Position numbers and translations under genes: made by a program | Assembly: GCA_963695085.1 (NCBI GenBank) | Contig: CAVOFV010000005.1 | Coordinates: forward strand, 124,001 to 188,000 | Direction of reading: 5' to 3' | Length of the DNA stretch: 64,000 bases | Source of the DNA: SG8-30 sp963695085 | GTDB taxonomy: Bacteria > Pseudomonadota > Gammaproteobacteria > Steroidobacterales > Steroidobacteraceae | The notes under the pieces: generated by a model | The model's input: only the letters and a program-made list of their open reading frames with translations | Databases searched by the model: none | Told to the model about the DNA's origin: nothing | Part shown: positions 44,447 to 53,897 of the stretch, one piece after another | Numbering within the stretch: the stretch's first letter is position 1 | Layout of the letters: the number at the start of each line of letters is the position of its first letter

Positions 44447-46849
44447 ATGCGCCGGTCAGTGCGATTCGTGCTGCGGCTGCTCGTCACATTGCTGGCGTTG
44501 CTGGCGGTGCTGGTGCTGGCGGCCTGGCTGGCGTTGCACGCCAGCCTGCCGGCCCTGGACGACACGGTGGCGCTGGCCGGACTGCGCGCGACCGTCCGCA
44601 TCGAGCGGGACGCACTCGGCGTTCCGGTGATCCGCGGCGCGGACCGCCTCGACGTGGCACGGGCGACCGGTTTCGTGCATGCCCAGGAACGCTTCTTCCA
44701 GATGGACCTTACGCGCCGCGCCGCGGCCGGCGAACTGGCCGGCTTGCTGGGTCCGGCATTGCTGCCCAACGACCGGCGCATTCGCCTGCATCGCTTCAGG
44801 GCGAGGGCCCGGGCCGCGCTCGCGGAGCTCGACGGTGCCGACCGCGCGCTGCTCGAGGCCTATGCCGGGGGCGTCAACGCCGGATTGGCCCGCCTGCGCT
44901 CGCGGCCCTTCGAGTATCTGGTGCTGCGCGCGGATCCCGAACCCTGGACGGCGGCGGATTCGTTGCTGACCGTCTTTGCCATGTGGATCGACCTGCAGGG
45001 CACCGAGGCGAGGCCGGAACAGCAGAATGACCGGCTTGCCACGGCGCTGAGGGAGTCGCTGTACCGGCTGATCGTCGGCGACGGATCGCCGTGGGATGCC
45101 GCGCTCGACGGCTCCGCGATCGAGGCCGCGCCGCTGCCGTCGCCGCAGGACTATGACCTGCGCGCAGTCGACCCGGCGCTGTTCGAGGCGGCCGGCGCGG
45201 CCACGAACAACGCCATGCGGCTGACCTGGTCGGCGGATGGACCCGCTGCGCTGGTCGGCAGCAACAACTGGGCGCTCGCGGGAAGCCGCACAGCCAGCGG
45301 CCGGGCGATGGTCGCCAACGACATGCACCTGACGCTGCGGATCCCGAACGTGTGGTACCGCGCGCGGCTGGTCGCCACGGCCGAGGAAGTGGACGCCAGC
45401 GGCGCGACCCTGCCGGGCGTGCCGGCAATCGTGGCAGGCAGCAACGGCCATGTGGCCTGGGGGTTCACCAACAGCTACGGCGATTACCAGGACCTCGTGA
45501 TCGTCGAGCCGGCTGCCGGGCAGCCGGATCAGTACCTGACCGCCGACGGGCCGCGCAGCTTCGAGCGCCACGTGGAAACGCTGCAGGTGGCCGGTGGGCA
45601 GCCGGAAACGCTGGTCGTCCAGGAGACGGTTTGGGGGCCGGTCATCGGCGACGATGCGCTGGGCCGCCCGCTGGCCCTGGCCTGGACGGCGCACCGGCCG
45701 GGAGGCATGAACTTCGAGCTGGTGAGACTGGAACGAGCGCGCAGCGTCGAGCAGGCCGTGGCGACGGCCTCCGCTGCGGGAATGCCCGCGCAGAACGCGC
45801 TGATCGGCGATGCCAGCGGCCGTATCGCGTGGGTCATCGCGGGCCGCATTCCCGAGCGTGCCGGCTTCGACCCCTCACGGCCCGCCCGCTGGTCGGAACC
45901 CGCCACGGGCTGGACGGGCTGGCTCGCCGCGGAGGCGCAGCCGCGGCTGGTCGATCCGCCGGGCGGCGCCGCGTGGAGCGCCAACGCGCGCGTGGTGGGC
46001 GGGGACATGCTGCGCGCGATCGGCGACGGCGGCTATGCGCACGGCGCGCGCGCCAGCCAGATCCGCGATGACCTGGCGGGACTCGAGCACACGGCGCCCG
46101 CCGATTTCCTGAAGATCCAGCTGGACGACCGGGCGCGCTACATGGAGCAGTGGCAGCGACTGCTGGTGGCAGTGCTCGAGGGCGGGGCGGGCGACGGGGC
46201 TGCGTCGCTAGCCGCGGTGCGGGGCTGGTCCGGCCACGCTGCGGCGGACGATCCGGGATACCTGCTGGTGCGCGAATTCGAGCGGACCGTCACCGAGCGC
46301 GCCTTCGAGATGCTGACGGTGGAGGCGCGCGCGCGCTGGCCGGCGTTTCGCTGGCGCGCGCCGTCGCGGTTCACCGACGTCGCGTGGCGCCTGGCCAGCG
46401 AGCGACCCGCACACCTGCTGGATCCACGCTACGACAGCTGGGACGCATGGCTGGCCGCCGCGGCCGGCGCAGCGATCAACACTGCGGCCAGGGACTGCAA
46501 TGCGCCGGCACCCTGCCCGTGGGGACGCGTCAACACGAGCCGCATCCGCCACCCCCTCAGCCAGGCGCTGCCGTTCCTGGCGAGGTGGCTGGACATGCCG
46601 GCCGCCGCCATGCCGGGGGACTGGTCGATGCCGCGCGTGCAATCGCCGGTGTTCGGCGCCTCCGAGCGCTTCGCGGTCGAGCCCGGGCGCGAGCAGCACG
46701 GCTACTTCCACATGCCGGGTGGACAGAGCGGCCACCCGCTGTCGCCGTACTACCGCGCGGGCCATGACGCCTGGGTGCGCGGCGAGCCGACGCCGTTCCT
46801 GCCCGGTCCGGCCGAGCACGTGCTGACGCTGCTGCCCGCCGGGGGCTGA
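44447..46849 (+). CDS. Penicillin acylase family (Ntn-hydrolase) protein
   Basis: 800 residues with an N-terminal signal anchor (about 8-30). Proteins of this family are exported, then cut themselves to expose an N-terminal nucleophile. The expected nucleophile is Ser272 in VGSNNWALAG, just after a probable linker (about 195-270); the A-chain begins near VRIERDALGVPVIRG. N-terminal nucleophile partners Asn and Arg of the B-chain are plausible but were not assigned. Known members cleave beta-lactam side chains or acyl-homoserine lactones, and the natural substrate here is unknown. It starts 3 bp after pyk, so it may be co-transcribed with it. Confidence 0.88.
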   Translation: MRRSVRFVLRLLVTLLALLAVLVLAAWLALHASLPALDDTVALAGLRATVRIERDALGVPVIRGADRLDVARATGFVHAQERFFQMDLTRRAAAGELAGLLGPALLPNDRRIRLHRFRARARAALAELDGADRALLEAYAGGVNAGLARLRSRPFEYLVLRADPEPWTAADSLLTVFAMWIDLQGTEARPEQQNDRLATALRESLYRLIVGDGSPWDAALDGSAIEAAPLPSPQDYDLRAVDPALFEAAGAATNNAMRLTWSADGPAALVGSNNWALAGSRTASGRAMVANDMHLTLRIPNVWYRARLVATAEEVDASGATLPGVPAIVAGSNGHVAWGFTNSYGDYQDLVIVEPAAGQPDQYLTADGPRSFERHVETLQVAGGQPETLVVQETVWGPVIGDDALGRPLALAWTAHRPGGMNFELVRLERARSVEQAVATASAAGMPAQNALIGDASGRIAWVIAGRIPERAGFDPSRPARWSEPATGWTGWLAAEAQPRLVDPPGGAAWSANARVVGGDMLRAIGDGGYAHGARASQIRDDLAGLEHTAPADFLKIQLDDRARYMEQWQRLLVAVLEGGAGDGAASLAAVRGWSGHAAADDPGYLLVREFERTVTERAFEMLTVEARARWPAFRWRAPSRFTDVAWRLASERPAHLLDPRYDSWDAWLAAAAGAAINTAARDCNAPAPCPWGRVNTSRIRHPLSQALPFLARWLDMPAAAMPGDWSMPRVQSPVFGASERFAVEPGREQHGYFHMPGGQSGHPLSPYYRAGHDAWVRGEPTPFLPGPAEHVLTLLPAGG

Positions 46850-47199
46850 CCCGTCCGGCGCCTCACCCTTCCGGCCCAGCGAGGACGGCACCGCGCCGGC
46901 GCGCGGGCGGGATCCGGTCGGGTCCCCACGCTCGCTCCGAAGAAAAAGGCAAAGTCGCTCGCTTAGGGGACCACGACCACCTCGCCCGCGCGCGTGCCGG
47001 CGGTCGCCGCAAGCGCCGCACGCAAACGGCTCGCGGGCCGGGACGCGAACCGGGCGCGCAGGGCGCGGTCGCCCGGAGCGAGCGCGTATCGGCTTTCCGC
47101 GCGAGCGCAGCGGGGATCCGCCCGAGCAGCGCCCGGGCTGGAAGCAGTGCGGGCAGCGGAGTGCCGTCGCAAGCAACCCGGAGGGGCCAGGCCCCGGCG
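46850..47199. other. Intergenic stretch between penicillin acylase and VWA genes
   Basis: 350 bp between convergent genes. A 69-codon frame on the minus strand (46963-47172) has Arg/Ala-rich sequence without domain or ribosome site and is probably spurious, though it could be the decayed end of a gene. An A-rich patch (46940-46952) breaks the GC-rich background. No clear terminator. Confidence 0.4.
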
Positions 47200-48375
47200 T
47201 CAGCTCAGCGAACGCATCGCCTGGTCGAGCCCCTTGATGGTCAGCGCGTACATGCGGCCGTCGAGGATCTCGCGGGTCATGTGCAGCGACGGCGTCCACT
47301 CCCAGCGGTCCTCCGGCTCCGGGTTGAGCCAGGCGTGGCGCGGGTACGACGCGAGCAGCCGGCGCATCCAGGTCGCGCCGGGCTCGTCGTTCCAGTGCTC
47401 GATGCTGCCGCCGGGCTGCAGGATCTCGTAGGGGCTCATGGTTGCGTCGCCGACCAGGATCAGCTTGTAGTCCGGGCCGTAGGTGCGCATGACCTCGGCG
47501 GTCGGGATGCGCTCGGCGTGCCGCCGCCGGTTGTCGCGCCAGACCGACTCGTAGATGAAGTTGTGGAAGTAGTAGTGCTCGAGGTGCTTGAACTCGCTGC
47601 GCGCCGCCGAGAACAGCTCCTCGCAGGCCCGCACGTGGTCGTCCATCGAGCCGCCGACGTCGAGGAACAGCAGCACCTTCACCGCATTGTGGCGCTCGGG
47701 CACCATGCGGATGTCGAGGATGCCGGCGTTGCGCGCCGTGTGGTCGATCGTGCCCTCGAGGTCGAACTGGTCGGCCGCGCCCTGGCGCGCGAACCGCCGC
47801 AGCCGCCTCAGCGCGACCTTGATGTTGCGCGTGCCGAGTTCGACCGAATCGTCGAAGTTGGCGAACTCGCGCCGGTCCCAGACCTTGACGGCGCGCCGGT
47901 TGCGCGAACCAGGCTGGCCCATGCGGATGCCTTCCGGGTTGTAACCGTCGGCGCCGAACGGCGAGGTGCCGCCGGTGCCGATCCACTTGCTGCCGCCCGC
48001 ATGGCGCTTCTTCTGTTCCCCGAGCCTGGCGCGCAATGCCTCCATCAGCTTGTCCCAGCCGCCGAGCGCCGCGATGCGGGCCTTTTCCTCGTCGCTCAGG
48101 AACAGGGCTGCGCTGCGCGCCAGCCATTCCCCGGGAATGTCCGCGACCAGCTGCTCGAACGACTGCTCGGCGCCGCTGAAATGGGCAGCGAACACGCGGT
48201 CGAAGCGATCGTAGTAGCGCTCGTCCTTGACCAGCACGGTGCGGGCCAGCCAGTAGAAGTCGTCGGCCGACAGCCCGATGATGCGTGCCTCGAGCGCCTC
48301 GAGCAGCGCCAGGAACTCGGTGAGGGACACCGGCACGCCGCCCGCCCGCAGCATGTGGAAGAACCGGATCAGCAC
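47200..48375 (-). CDS. VWA-containing CoxE-like protein
   Basis: 391 residues. The C-terminal half has a VWA fold with a DVGGSMD metal site (near residue 243), where the usual DxSxS has Gly in the middle. The N-terminal half (SLTEFLALLEALE and on) is typical of CoxE-type proteins encoded beside MoxR-family ATPases. The pair is thought to load metals or remodel target enzymes, as CoxD/CoxE do for CO dehydrogenase, but no such target is in the window. It lies 19 bp after the MoxR gene on the same strand. Confidence 0.9.
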   Translation of the reverse strand: MLIRFFHMLRAGGVPVSLTEFLALLEALEARIIGLSADDFYWLARTVLVKDERYYDRFDRVFAAHFSGAEQSFEQLVADIPGEWLARSAALFLSDEEKARIAALGGWDKLMEALRARLGEQKKRHAGGSKWIGTGGTSPFGADGYNPEGIRMGQPGSRNRRAVKVWDRREFANFDDSVELGTRNIKVALRRLRRFARQGAADQFDLEGTIDHTARNAGILDIRMVPERHNAVKVLLFLDVGGSMDDHVRACEELFSAARSEFKHLEHYYFHNFIYESVWRDNRRRHAERIPTAEVMRTYGPDYKLILVGDATMSPYEILQPGGSIEHWNDEPGATWMRRLLASYPRHAWLNPEPEDRWEWTPSLHMTREILDGRMYALTIKGLDQAMRSLS

Positions 48376-48394
48376 CGCGGCTCCCCGGCGCCGT

Positions 48395-49255
48395 TCAGGA
48401 CGGGCGGCTGGCGCGCCGGTGCAGGAAGACCAGCTGCTCGAACAGGTGCACGTCCTGCTCGTTCTTCAGCAGCGCGCCGTACAGGGGCGGGATGGTCGTC
48501 TTCTGGTCGTCGCTGCGCAACGCCTCGGGCGGAATGTCCTCGGCGACCAGCAGCTTGATCCAGTCGAGCAATTCCGAGGTGGAGGGCTTCTTCTTGAGCC
48601 CGGGCACATCGCGGATGCGGTAGAAGGCCTGCAGCGCCTCCTTCAGCAGCGACTGCTTCAGGCCCGGGAAATGCACGTCCACGATCTGCTCCATGGTCCC
48701 GGCGTCGGGGAAGCGGATGTAGTGGAAGAAACAACGCCGCAGGAATGCGTCCGGGAGTTCCTTCTCGTTGTTACTGGTGATGAAGACGATCGGCCGGTGC
48801 CGCGCCCGCACCAGCTCGCGCGTCTCGTAGACGTAGAACTCCATGCGGTCGAGTTCACGCAGCAGGTCGTTCGGGAATTCGATGTCGGCCTTGTCGATTT
48901 CGTCGATCAGCAGCACCGCCCGCTGCTCGCTGTCAAAAGCGCGCCACAGCATTCCCTTGGTGATGTAATTGGAGATCTCCGCGACCCGGGCGTCACCGAG
49001 TTGCGAGTCGCGCAGCCGCGACACCGCGTCGTACTCGTACAGGCCCTGCTGCGCCTTGGTCGTGGACTTGATGTGCCACTCGAACAGCGGGCGGCCGAGC
49101 GCGGCGGCGACTTCCTGCGCAAGCTGCGTCTTGCCGGTGCCCGGCTCGCCCTTGATCAGCAGCGGGCGTCCCAGCGTGACGGAGGCGTTCACCGCCAGCG
49201 TCAGTTCCTCGGTGGCGACATACTGCTCGGTGCCGGTGAAGCGGCCGGCGCTCAT
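48395..49255 (-). CDS. MoxR-family AAA+ ATPase (CoxD-like)
   Basis: 286 residues. Walker A KGEPGTGKTQ near 36, Walker B AVLLIDEIDKAD near 113, sensor 1 FITSNNEKEL near 157 and RRCFFHYIRFP following. It belongs to a different MoxR subfamily than the protein at 15122-16123 and pairs with the CoxE-like protein downstream. Cytoplasmic. Confidence 0.92.
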   Translation of the reverse strand: MSAGRFTGTEQYVATEELTLAVNASVTLGRPLLIKGEPGTGKTQLAQEVAAALGRPLFEWHIKSTTKAQQGLYEYDAVSRLRDSQLGDARVAEISNYITKGMLWRAFDSEQRAVLLIDEIDKADIEFPNDLLRELDRMEFYVYETRELVRARHRPIVFITSNNEKELPDAFLRRCFFHYIRFPDAGTMEQIVDVHFPGLKQSLLKEALQAFYRIRDVPGLKKKPSTSELLDWIKLLVAEDIPPEALRSDDQKTTIPPLYGALLKNEQDVHLFEQLVFLHRRASRPS

Positions 49256-49286
49256 GGGTGGGCTGCCCGGTTCAATGCGGTCCCTC

Positions 49287-49862
49287 TCAGCCGGCCTTGG
49301 CCGGCGCCTTGGCCCCGAGTTTCCTGAGCTCGGCCAGCACCATCTCCGAGTGACCCTTTGGGTCCACCTTCATGTAATGGCGGGCGATCCGGCCCGCCGG
49401 GTCGATGATGAACGTGTCGCGGCGCGCCAGTTCCATCATGCCCAGGAAGCGCGTCAGCACCCCGTAGCTCGTGGACACGGTCTTGGCAGCGTCGGCGAGG
49501 ATGGGAAACGGCAGCCCGTGTTCGGCGGCGAAAGCCTTGTGCGACGCGACGTCGTCAACGCTGATGCCGAGGATCACCGCGCCGATGTCGCGAAAGGCAA
49601 AGATGTTGTCGCGCAACTCGCAGGCCTGGGTCGTGCAGCCCGGGGTATTGTCCTTCGGATAGAAATACACGACCAGCCAGCGGCCGCGGTAGTCCTCGAG
49701 TGAATGCCACTTGCCATTCTGGTCCTGCAGGCGGAATGCCGGGGCCGGGTCGCCGGCGGCCGGCGCATTCTGCCCGGCGGCGCCGGCGGCAACTGCGGCG
49801 CCTGCCGCGACGCAAAGTGCGGCGAGCGCCACGATGCCCGCGCGGTGAATCGATGCTGTCAT
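49287..49862 (-). CDS. bcp: Exported peroxiredoxin (Bcp/PrxQ type)
   Basis: 191 residues with a clear signal peptide (about 1-27) in front of a normal Bcp domain. Peroxidatic Cys in the motif PGCTTQACEL (near residue 76), with the second Cys five positions later as in PrxQ. Reduces hydroperoxides using thiol donors. Most Bcp proteins are cytoplasmic; the signal peptide suggests a periplasmic form that would need a periplasmic reductant. Divergent from the patatin gene. Confidence 0.9.
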   Translation of the reverse strand: MTASIHRAGIVALAALCVAAGAAVAAGAAGQNAPAAGDPAPAFRLQDQNGKWHSLEDYRGRWLVVYFYPKDNTPGCTTQACELRDNIFAFRDIGAVILGISVDDVASHKAFAAEHGLPFPILADAAKTVSTSYGVLTRFLGMMELARRDTFIIDPAGRIARHYMKVDPKGHSEMVLAELRKLGAKAPAKAG

Positions 49863-49973
49863 GGGCGGGTCTCCCGTTCTTGGGTATATGGCCAGGCCGC
49901 AGCCGGCTGGCGGTTAGAATACAGGTATCGCATCCTACTGAGGACACCGGCCGGGCGCCGGGGTTCCCCCGCA

Positions 49974-51164
49974 GTGCAACAACTGGCAGCCAAGTCCAGC
50001 CCCGAATCCCCACGCATCGCCCTGGTGCTGCTGGGCGGCGGGGCGCGTTCGGCCTACCAGGTCGGTGTGCTCAAGGCGATTGCGCACTGGTACCCGCCCG
50101 GCCAGCCGCTGCCGTTCCGGCTGTTGTGCGGCACCTCGGCGGGCGCGATCCTCGCGGCCGTGCTGGCCTCGCACGCACAGCGCTTTCGCGGAGGCATCGT
50201 GGCGCTGGAGCGGGTCTGGCGCAATTTCCACGTCGGCCAGATCTTCAGGCATGACCGGATCAGCATGCTGCGCAGCGGCCTGCACCTGCTGCTGGCGCTG
50301 GCCTCGGGGGGCTGGCTGCTGCCGCCGCCCCGCTCGCTGCTGGACAACAGGCCGCTGCGGCAGCTGCTCGAATGGAGCGTCAATTTCGCGCGCATCCAGC
50401 AGGCACTCGAAGCCGGCACGATCGACGCCCTGGCCGTGAACGCCACGCGATTGTCGACCGGCGAGTCGGTCTCGTTCGTGCAGTCGGCGAGACCGGTGCA
50501 GGGCTGGCAGCGCTCGGGGCGCCGCGGCATGGCCGCCGAACTGAAGCTCGATCACATGGTGGCGAGTTCGGCGATCCCGTTCCTGTTTCCGCCCGTGCGC
50601 ATGGGCGATTCCTTCTACGGCGACGGCGCAATGCGCCAGGTGACGCCGCTGTCCACCGCCATCCACCTGGGTGCCGAACGGGTGCTCGTCATCGGCGTGC
50701 GCGAACCGGACCGCCGGGCGATGGTCAACCCGGCATTGGCCGCGCCCAGCTTCGGCCAGATGGTCGGCTTCATGCTCGACACGCTGTTCATGGAATCGCT
50801 GCAGGCCGACGTCGAGCGGCTGCAGCGCATCAACGCACTGATCGACCATGCGCCGGCGGGGGAGCCGCCGCTGGGCCTGCGGCGCGTGGAGACGCTGCTG
50901 GTCCTGCCGCGGGCCGACCTGTCGGCCGAGGCCGCGGACTACGTGCGCGAAATGCCGCGGACCGTCATGGCGCTGCTGCGCACCATGGGGGCCGCCAACC
51001 CGGCCGGCGGCCAGCTCGCGTCCTACCTGCTGTTCGAGAGTGGCTACACGCGGCGGCTCATCCAGCTCGGCTTCGAGGACGCGTGCGCGAGGCGCGCCGA
51101 GATCGAGGCCCTGCTGGGCCTCGGGCGGGCCTCAGATCAGGAAGATCGTCCCCAGCCCCAGTAA
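49974..51164 (+). CDS. Patatin-like phospholipase
   Basis: 396 residues from a GTG at 49974; the frame is open upstream and no strong ribosome site is visible, so the start is uncertain. Patatin motifs are all there: the oxyanion loop LGGGARSAYQVGVL (about 21-34), the nucleophile GTSAG near 57, and the catalytic Asp in GDGAMR near 222. A lipid acyl hydrolase, probably membrane-associated. A C-terminal region of about 120 residues is typical of the proteobacterial subfamily. Its 3' end overlaps mgtE on the other strand by 33 bp. Confidence 0.88.
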   Translation: MQQLAAKSSPESPRIALVLLGGGARSAYQVGVLKAIAHWYPPGQPLPFRLLCGTSAGAILAAVLASHAQRFRGGIVALERVWRNFHVGQIFRHDRISMLRSGLHLLLALASGGWLLPPPRSLLDNRPLRQLLEWSVNFARIQQALEAGTIDALAVNATRLSTGESVSFVQSARPVQGWQRSGRRGMAAELKLDHMVASSAIPFLFPPVRMGDSFYGDGAMRQVTPLSTAIHLGAERVLVIGVREPDRRAMVNPALAAPSFGQMVGFMLDTLFMESLQADVERLQRINALIDHAPAGEPPLGLRRVETLLVLPRADLSAEAADYVREMPRTVMALLRTMGAANPAGGQLASYLLFESGYTRRLIQLGFEDACARRAEIEALLGLGRASDQEDRPQPQ

Positions 51165-52496
51165 CGCCGCGAAGCCAACCACGTCGGTCACGGTCGTCAG
51201 GATCACGCCGCCCGCCAGCGCCGGGTCGATACGCAGGCGCTTCAGCGCCAGCGGAATGAGCACGCCAGCCACGGCGGCGGCGGCGATGTTGATGATGATG
51301 GCGGCGCAAATGACCAGGGCGATCGCCCAGGTGCCGAACCACGCCCAGGTGGCGAGCGCGACGACCGTTGCCCAGACCACCCCGTTGAGGGCGGCGACGG
51401 ACAGTTCCTTGAAGAACAGCCAGCGCGCATTCGACTCCTGGATCTGCCCAAGCGCGATGCCGCGGATGATCAGCGTGACGGTCTGCGTGCCGGCGATACC
51501 GCCCATGCTGGCGACCACCGGCATCAGGACCGCGAGGGCGACGACCTTGTCGATGGTGGCCTCGAACAGGCCGACGACCCAGGACGCGACGAACGCGGTC
51601 ACGAGGTTGATCCCCAGCCACAGTGCGCGCCGCCGCGCGCTCTTGCGCACGCCGGCGAAAACGTCCTCTTCGTCCTCGAGGCCGGCCGCGGTCAGCAACG
51701 GGTGCTCGGCCTGCTCGCGCACGACGTCGATGACGTCGTCGATGGTCACGCGACCCAGCAGGTGGCCGTCCGCACCCACCACGGCCGCTGACAGGAGGTC
51801 GCGGCCCTCGAACAGCCGGGCAACCTCGCCAGCCGGCGTTTCCGGCGCAATGCCCGCGACCGTCGAGTCCATGACGCTGTCGACGGACTGCTCCTCGTCC
51901 TCGGTCAGCAGGCGCGTGATCGGCAGCGCGCCCAGGTAGCGGTCGTCGCGGTCCACGACGAACAGGCAGTCCGTCCGCTCCGGCAGTTCGGCGCGCATCC
52001 GCAGGTAGCGCAGCACCACGCCCAGCGTGACGTCCATGCGCACACTGACCGTGTCCGTGTTCATGAGTCCGCCGGCGCTGTCCTCCGGGTACGACAGCAC
52101 CTGCTTCAGGCGCACGCGGTCCTGCTGGTCCATCGAACGCAGGACCTGCCGCGTGACCGCCTCCGGCACCTCGGCCAGCAGGTCCGCCAGGTCGTCGAAA
52201 TCGAGGCCTTCGGCGGCGGCCACGATCTCGTGCGTGTCCATGTCGTCGATGAGCTCGGCGCGGACCTCGTCCGACAGCTCGACCAGCACGTCGCCGTCGA
52301 GCTCGCGATCCACCAGCTCCCAGGCCAGTTCGCGCTGGGTCGGCGGCAGCGACTCGAGCAGCAGCGCGATCTCCGCGGGATGCAGCACGTTGATGAGGCG
52401 CTGCGCGCCGCGCGCCTTGCCCGACTCGAGCGCCGCCCGCAACGCCGCGATGCGCGCGGCGCGGTCGTTGCCGGATGCTGCGGTCGCCGTCGTCAC
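51132..52496 (-). CDS. mgtE: Magnesium channel MgtE
   Basis: 454 residues. N-domain (superhelical, about 15-130), two CBS domains (about 135-260) and five membrane helices (280-454) with the pore segment MGGIAGTQTVTLIIRG and the last helix with TTVTDVVGFAALLGLG. It forms a dimeric Mg2+ channel gated by cytoplasmic magnesium. It lies 80 bp downstream of rapZ on the same strand, an arrangement left over from the larger rpoN/PTS cluster seen in relatives. Confidence 0.96.
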   Translation of the reverse strand: MTTATAASGNDRAARIAALRAALESGKARGAQRLINVLHPAEIALLLESLPPTQRELAWELVDRELDGDVLVELSDEVRAELIDDMDTHEIVAAAEGLDFDDLADLLAEVPEAVTRQVLRSMDQQDRVRLKQVLSYPEDSAGGLMNTDTVSVRMDVTLGVVLRYLRMRAELPERTDCLFVVDRDDRYLGALPITRLLTEDEEQSVDSVMDSTVAGIAPETPAGEVARLFEGRDLLSAAVVGADGHLLGRVTIDDVIDVVREQAEHPLLTAAGLEDEEDVFAGVRKSARRRALWLGINLVTAFVASWVVGLFEATIDKVVALAVLMPVVASMGGIAGTQTVTLIIRGIALGQIQESNARWLFFKELSVAALNGVVWATVVALATWAWFGTWAIALVICAAIIINIAAAAVAGVLIPLALKRLRIDPALAGGVILTTVTDVVGFAALLGLGTIFLI

Positions 52497-52576
52497 GGTG
52501 CGCGTCCCTCCCGAGTCGTGGGCGCGAGTCTAACGGGCGGCAGCGGCAGGTTCCACGCGTGTTCGCGTGGCCCAGA

Positions 52577-53446
52577 TCAGCCTGGGTTGCTCAGCGTCGT
52601 GTGGCGCGCCAGCACCTGCGGGTGGCTGGCGGCGAAGTGCGCCGCCAGCCGGTCCACGAGGTACACCGAGCGATGGCGGCCGCCGGTGCAGCCGACGGCC
52701 ACCGTCAGGTAGCCGCGGTTCAGGCGATTGAACTCGCCGATGCGCGCCTCGAGGAAGCGGACCATGTCGGCGAGCAACTCGCCGACCGCCGGGCTGGCCT
52801 CCAGGAATTCGCGGACCGGGGCGTCCTGCCCGGTCAGGTCCCGCAGGGGCTGCTCCCAGTAAGGGTTGGGCAGGGTGCGGGCATCGAACACGAAGTCGGC
52901 GTCGCCCGGGATGCCGTGCTTGTAGCCGAAGGACTGGAACAGGATCGACAGGCGGTCCTCATTGCGCTCCTCGACCCGTCGCCGTACCAGGTCGCGCAGC
53001 GTGTGCACGCTCATCAGCGACGTGTCGATGGTCAGCCCGGCCGCGTCGGCCAGCGGTTGCAGCAGGTCGCGCTCGGCCGTGATCGCCTCGGCGAGGCTGA
53101 CGCCGTCGGCCGCGAGCGGGTGGCGCCTGCGGGTCTCGGCGTAGCGGCGCAGCAGCACCTCGGTGTCGGCATTCAGGTACAGCAGCTCGCAGCCCAGCCC
53201 GCTGCGGCCGAGTTCGCGCAGCAGCGCCGGCAAACCGGCCAGGTCGCCGGGACGGTTGCGCGCATCGAGTCCGACGGCGAGCCGCCGGTACATCGGTTCC
53301 TCGTTCTCAAAGGTGTGTGCGACCAGGGCCCGCACCAGCCCGGCCGGGAGGTTGTCGATGCAGAACCAGCCGAGGTCCTCGAGCATGTGCAGCGCCACGC
53401 TCTTGCCCGAGCCGGACAGGCCGCTGACGATGACCAGTCGCATCAT
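52577..53446 (-). CDS. rapZ: RNase adapter protein / nucleotide-binding protein RapZ
   Basis: 289 residues, with two adjacent ATGs (53446 and 53443). Walker A GLSGSGKSVALHMLED near residue 8; C-terminal VAVGCTGGRHRSVYLVD near 247 is the family hallmark. In E. coli RapZ guides RNase E to the small RNA GlmZ and so controls GlmS. Here ptsN and npr, its usual neighbours, are absent; 102 bp separate it from hpf. Confidence 0.94.
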   Translation of the reverse strand: MMRLVIVSGLSGSGKSVALHMLEDLGWFCIDNLPAGLVRALVAHTFENEEPMYRRLAVGLDARNRPGDLAGLPALLRELGRSGLGCELLYLNADTEVLLRRYAETRRRHPLAADGVSLAEAITAERDLLQPLADAAGLTIDTSLMSVHTLRDLVRRRVEERNEDRLSILFQSFGYKHGIPGDADFVFDARTLPNPYWEQPLRDLTGQDAPVREFLEASPAVGELLADMVRFLEARIGEFNRLNRGYLTVAVGCTGGRHRSVYLVDRLAAHFAASHPQVLARHTTLSNPG

Positions 53447-53548
53447 GGCAGGCGCCGTGGCCGCCGCCGGACCGCGCCGGCACGCAGCCCATCCTACTTG
53501 CCGGCACCGCCCCTGCGTCAATGCCGCCCGACGGACGGCCGCGCTGGC

Positions 53549-53866
53549 TCAGCCGCGCGCGCGCAGGACCTCGGCCGCGCGGTGGTCCGTGAGCTTTTCC
53601 TTGTGCTTCTTGATCATGCGATCGAGCTTGTCGGTCAATGCATCGATCGCCGCATACATGTCACCGTCGATCGCGTCGGCATGGATCTGGCCGCCGCTGA
53701 CGCCAACTGTCGCCTCGGCCTTGTGCTGCAGCTTCTCGACCGTCAGGATGCAATGCACGTCGATGATGTGGTCGAAGTGCCGCTCGATGCGCTCGAACTT
53801 CTTCTCCACGTAGCTGCTCAATGCCGGTGTGACGTCAATGTGGTGCCCGGTGAGACTCAACTGCAT
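53549..53866 (-). CDS. hpf: Ribosome hibernation promoting factor, short form
   Basis: 105 residues, start at 53866 with AAGGAG upstream. Binds the decoding region of the 30S subunit and, in the short form, leads with RMF to 100S dimers in stationary phase. MQLSLTGHHIDVTPAL and YVEKKFERIERHFDHI are family segments. It follows rpoN by 31 bp, as in most gammaproteobacteria. Confidence 0.95.
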   Translation of the reverse strand: MQLSLTGHHIDVTPALSSYVEKKFERIERHFDHIIDVHCILTVEKLQHKAEATVGVSGGQIHADAIDGDMYAAIDALTDKLDRMIKKHKEKLTDHRAAEVLRARG

Positions 53867-53897
53867 GCAATTCTCCTTGCTGTGATTCGTCCGGCCG

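Noticed and set aside
46963..47172. 69-codon minus-strand frame
   Set aside because: Arg/Ala-rich without recognisable fold or start signal; kept only as a remark in the gap entry.
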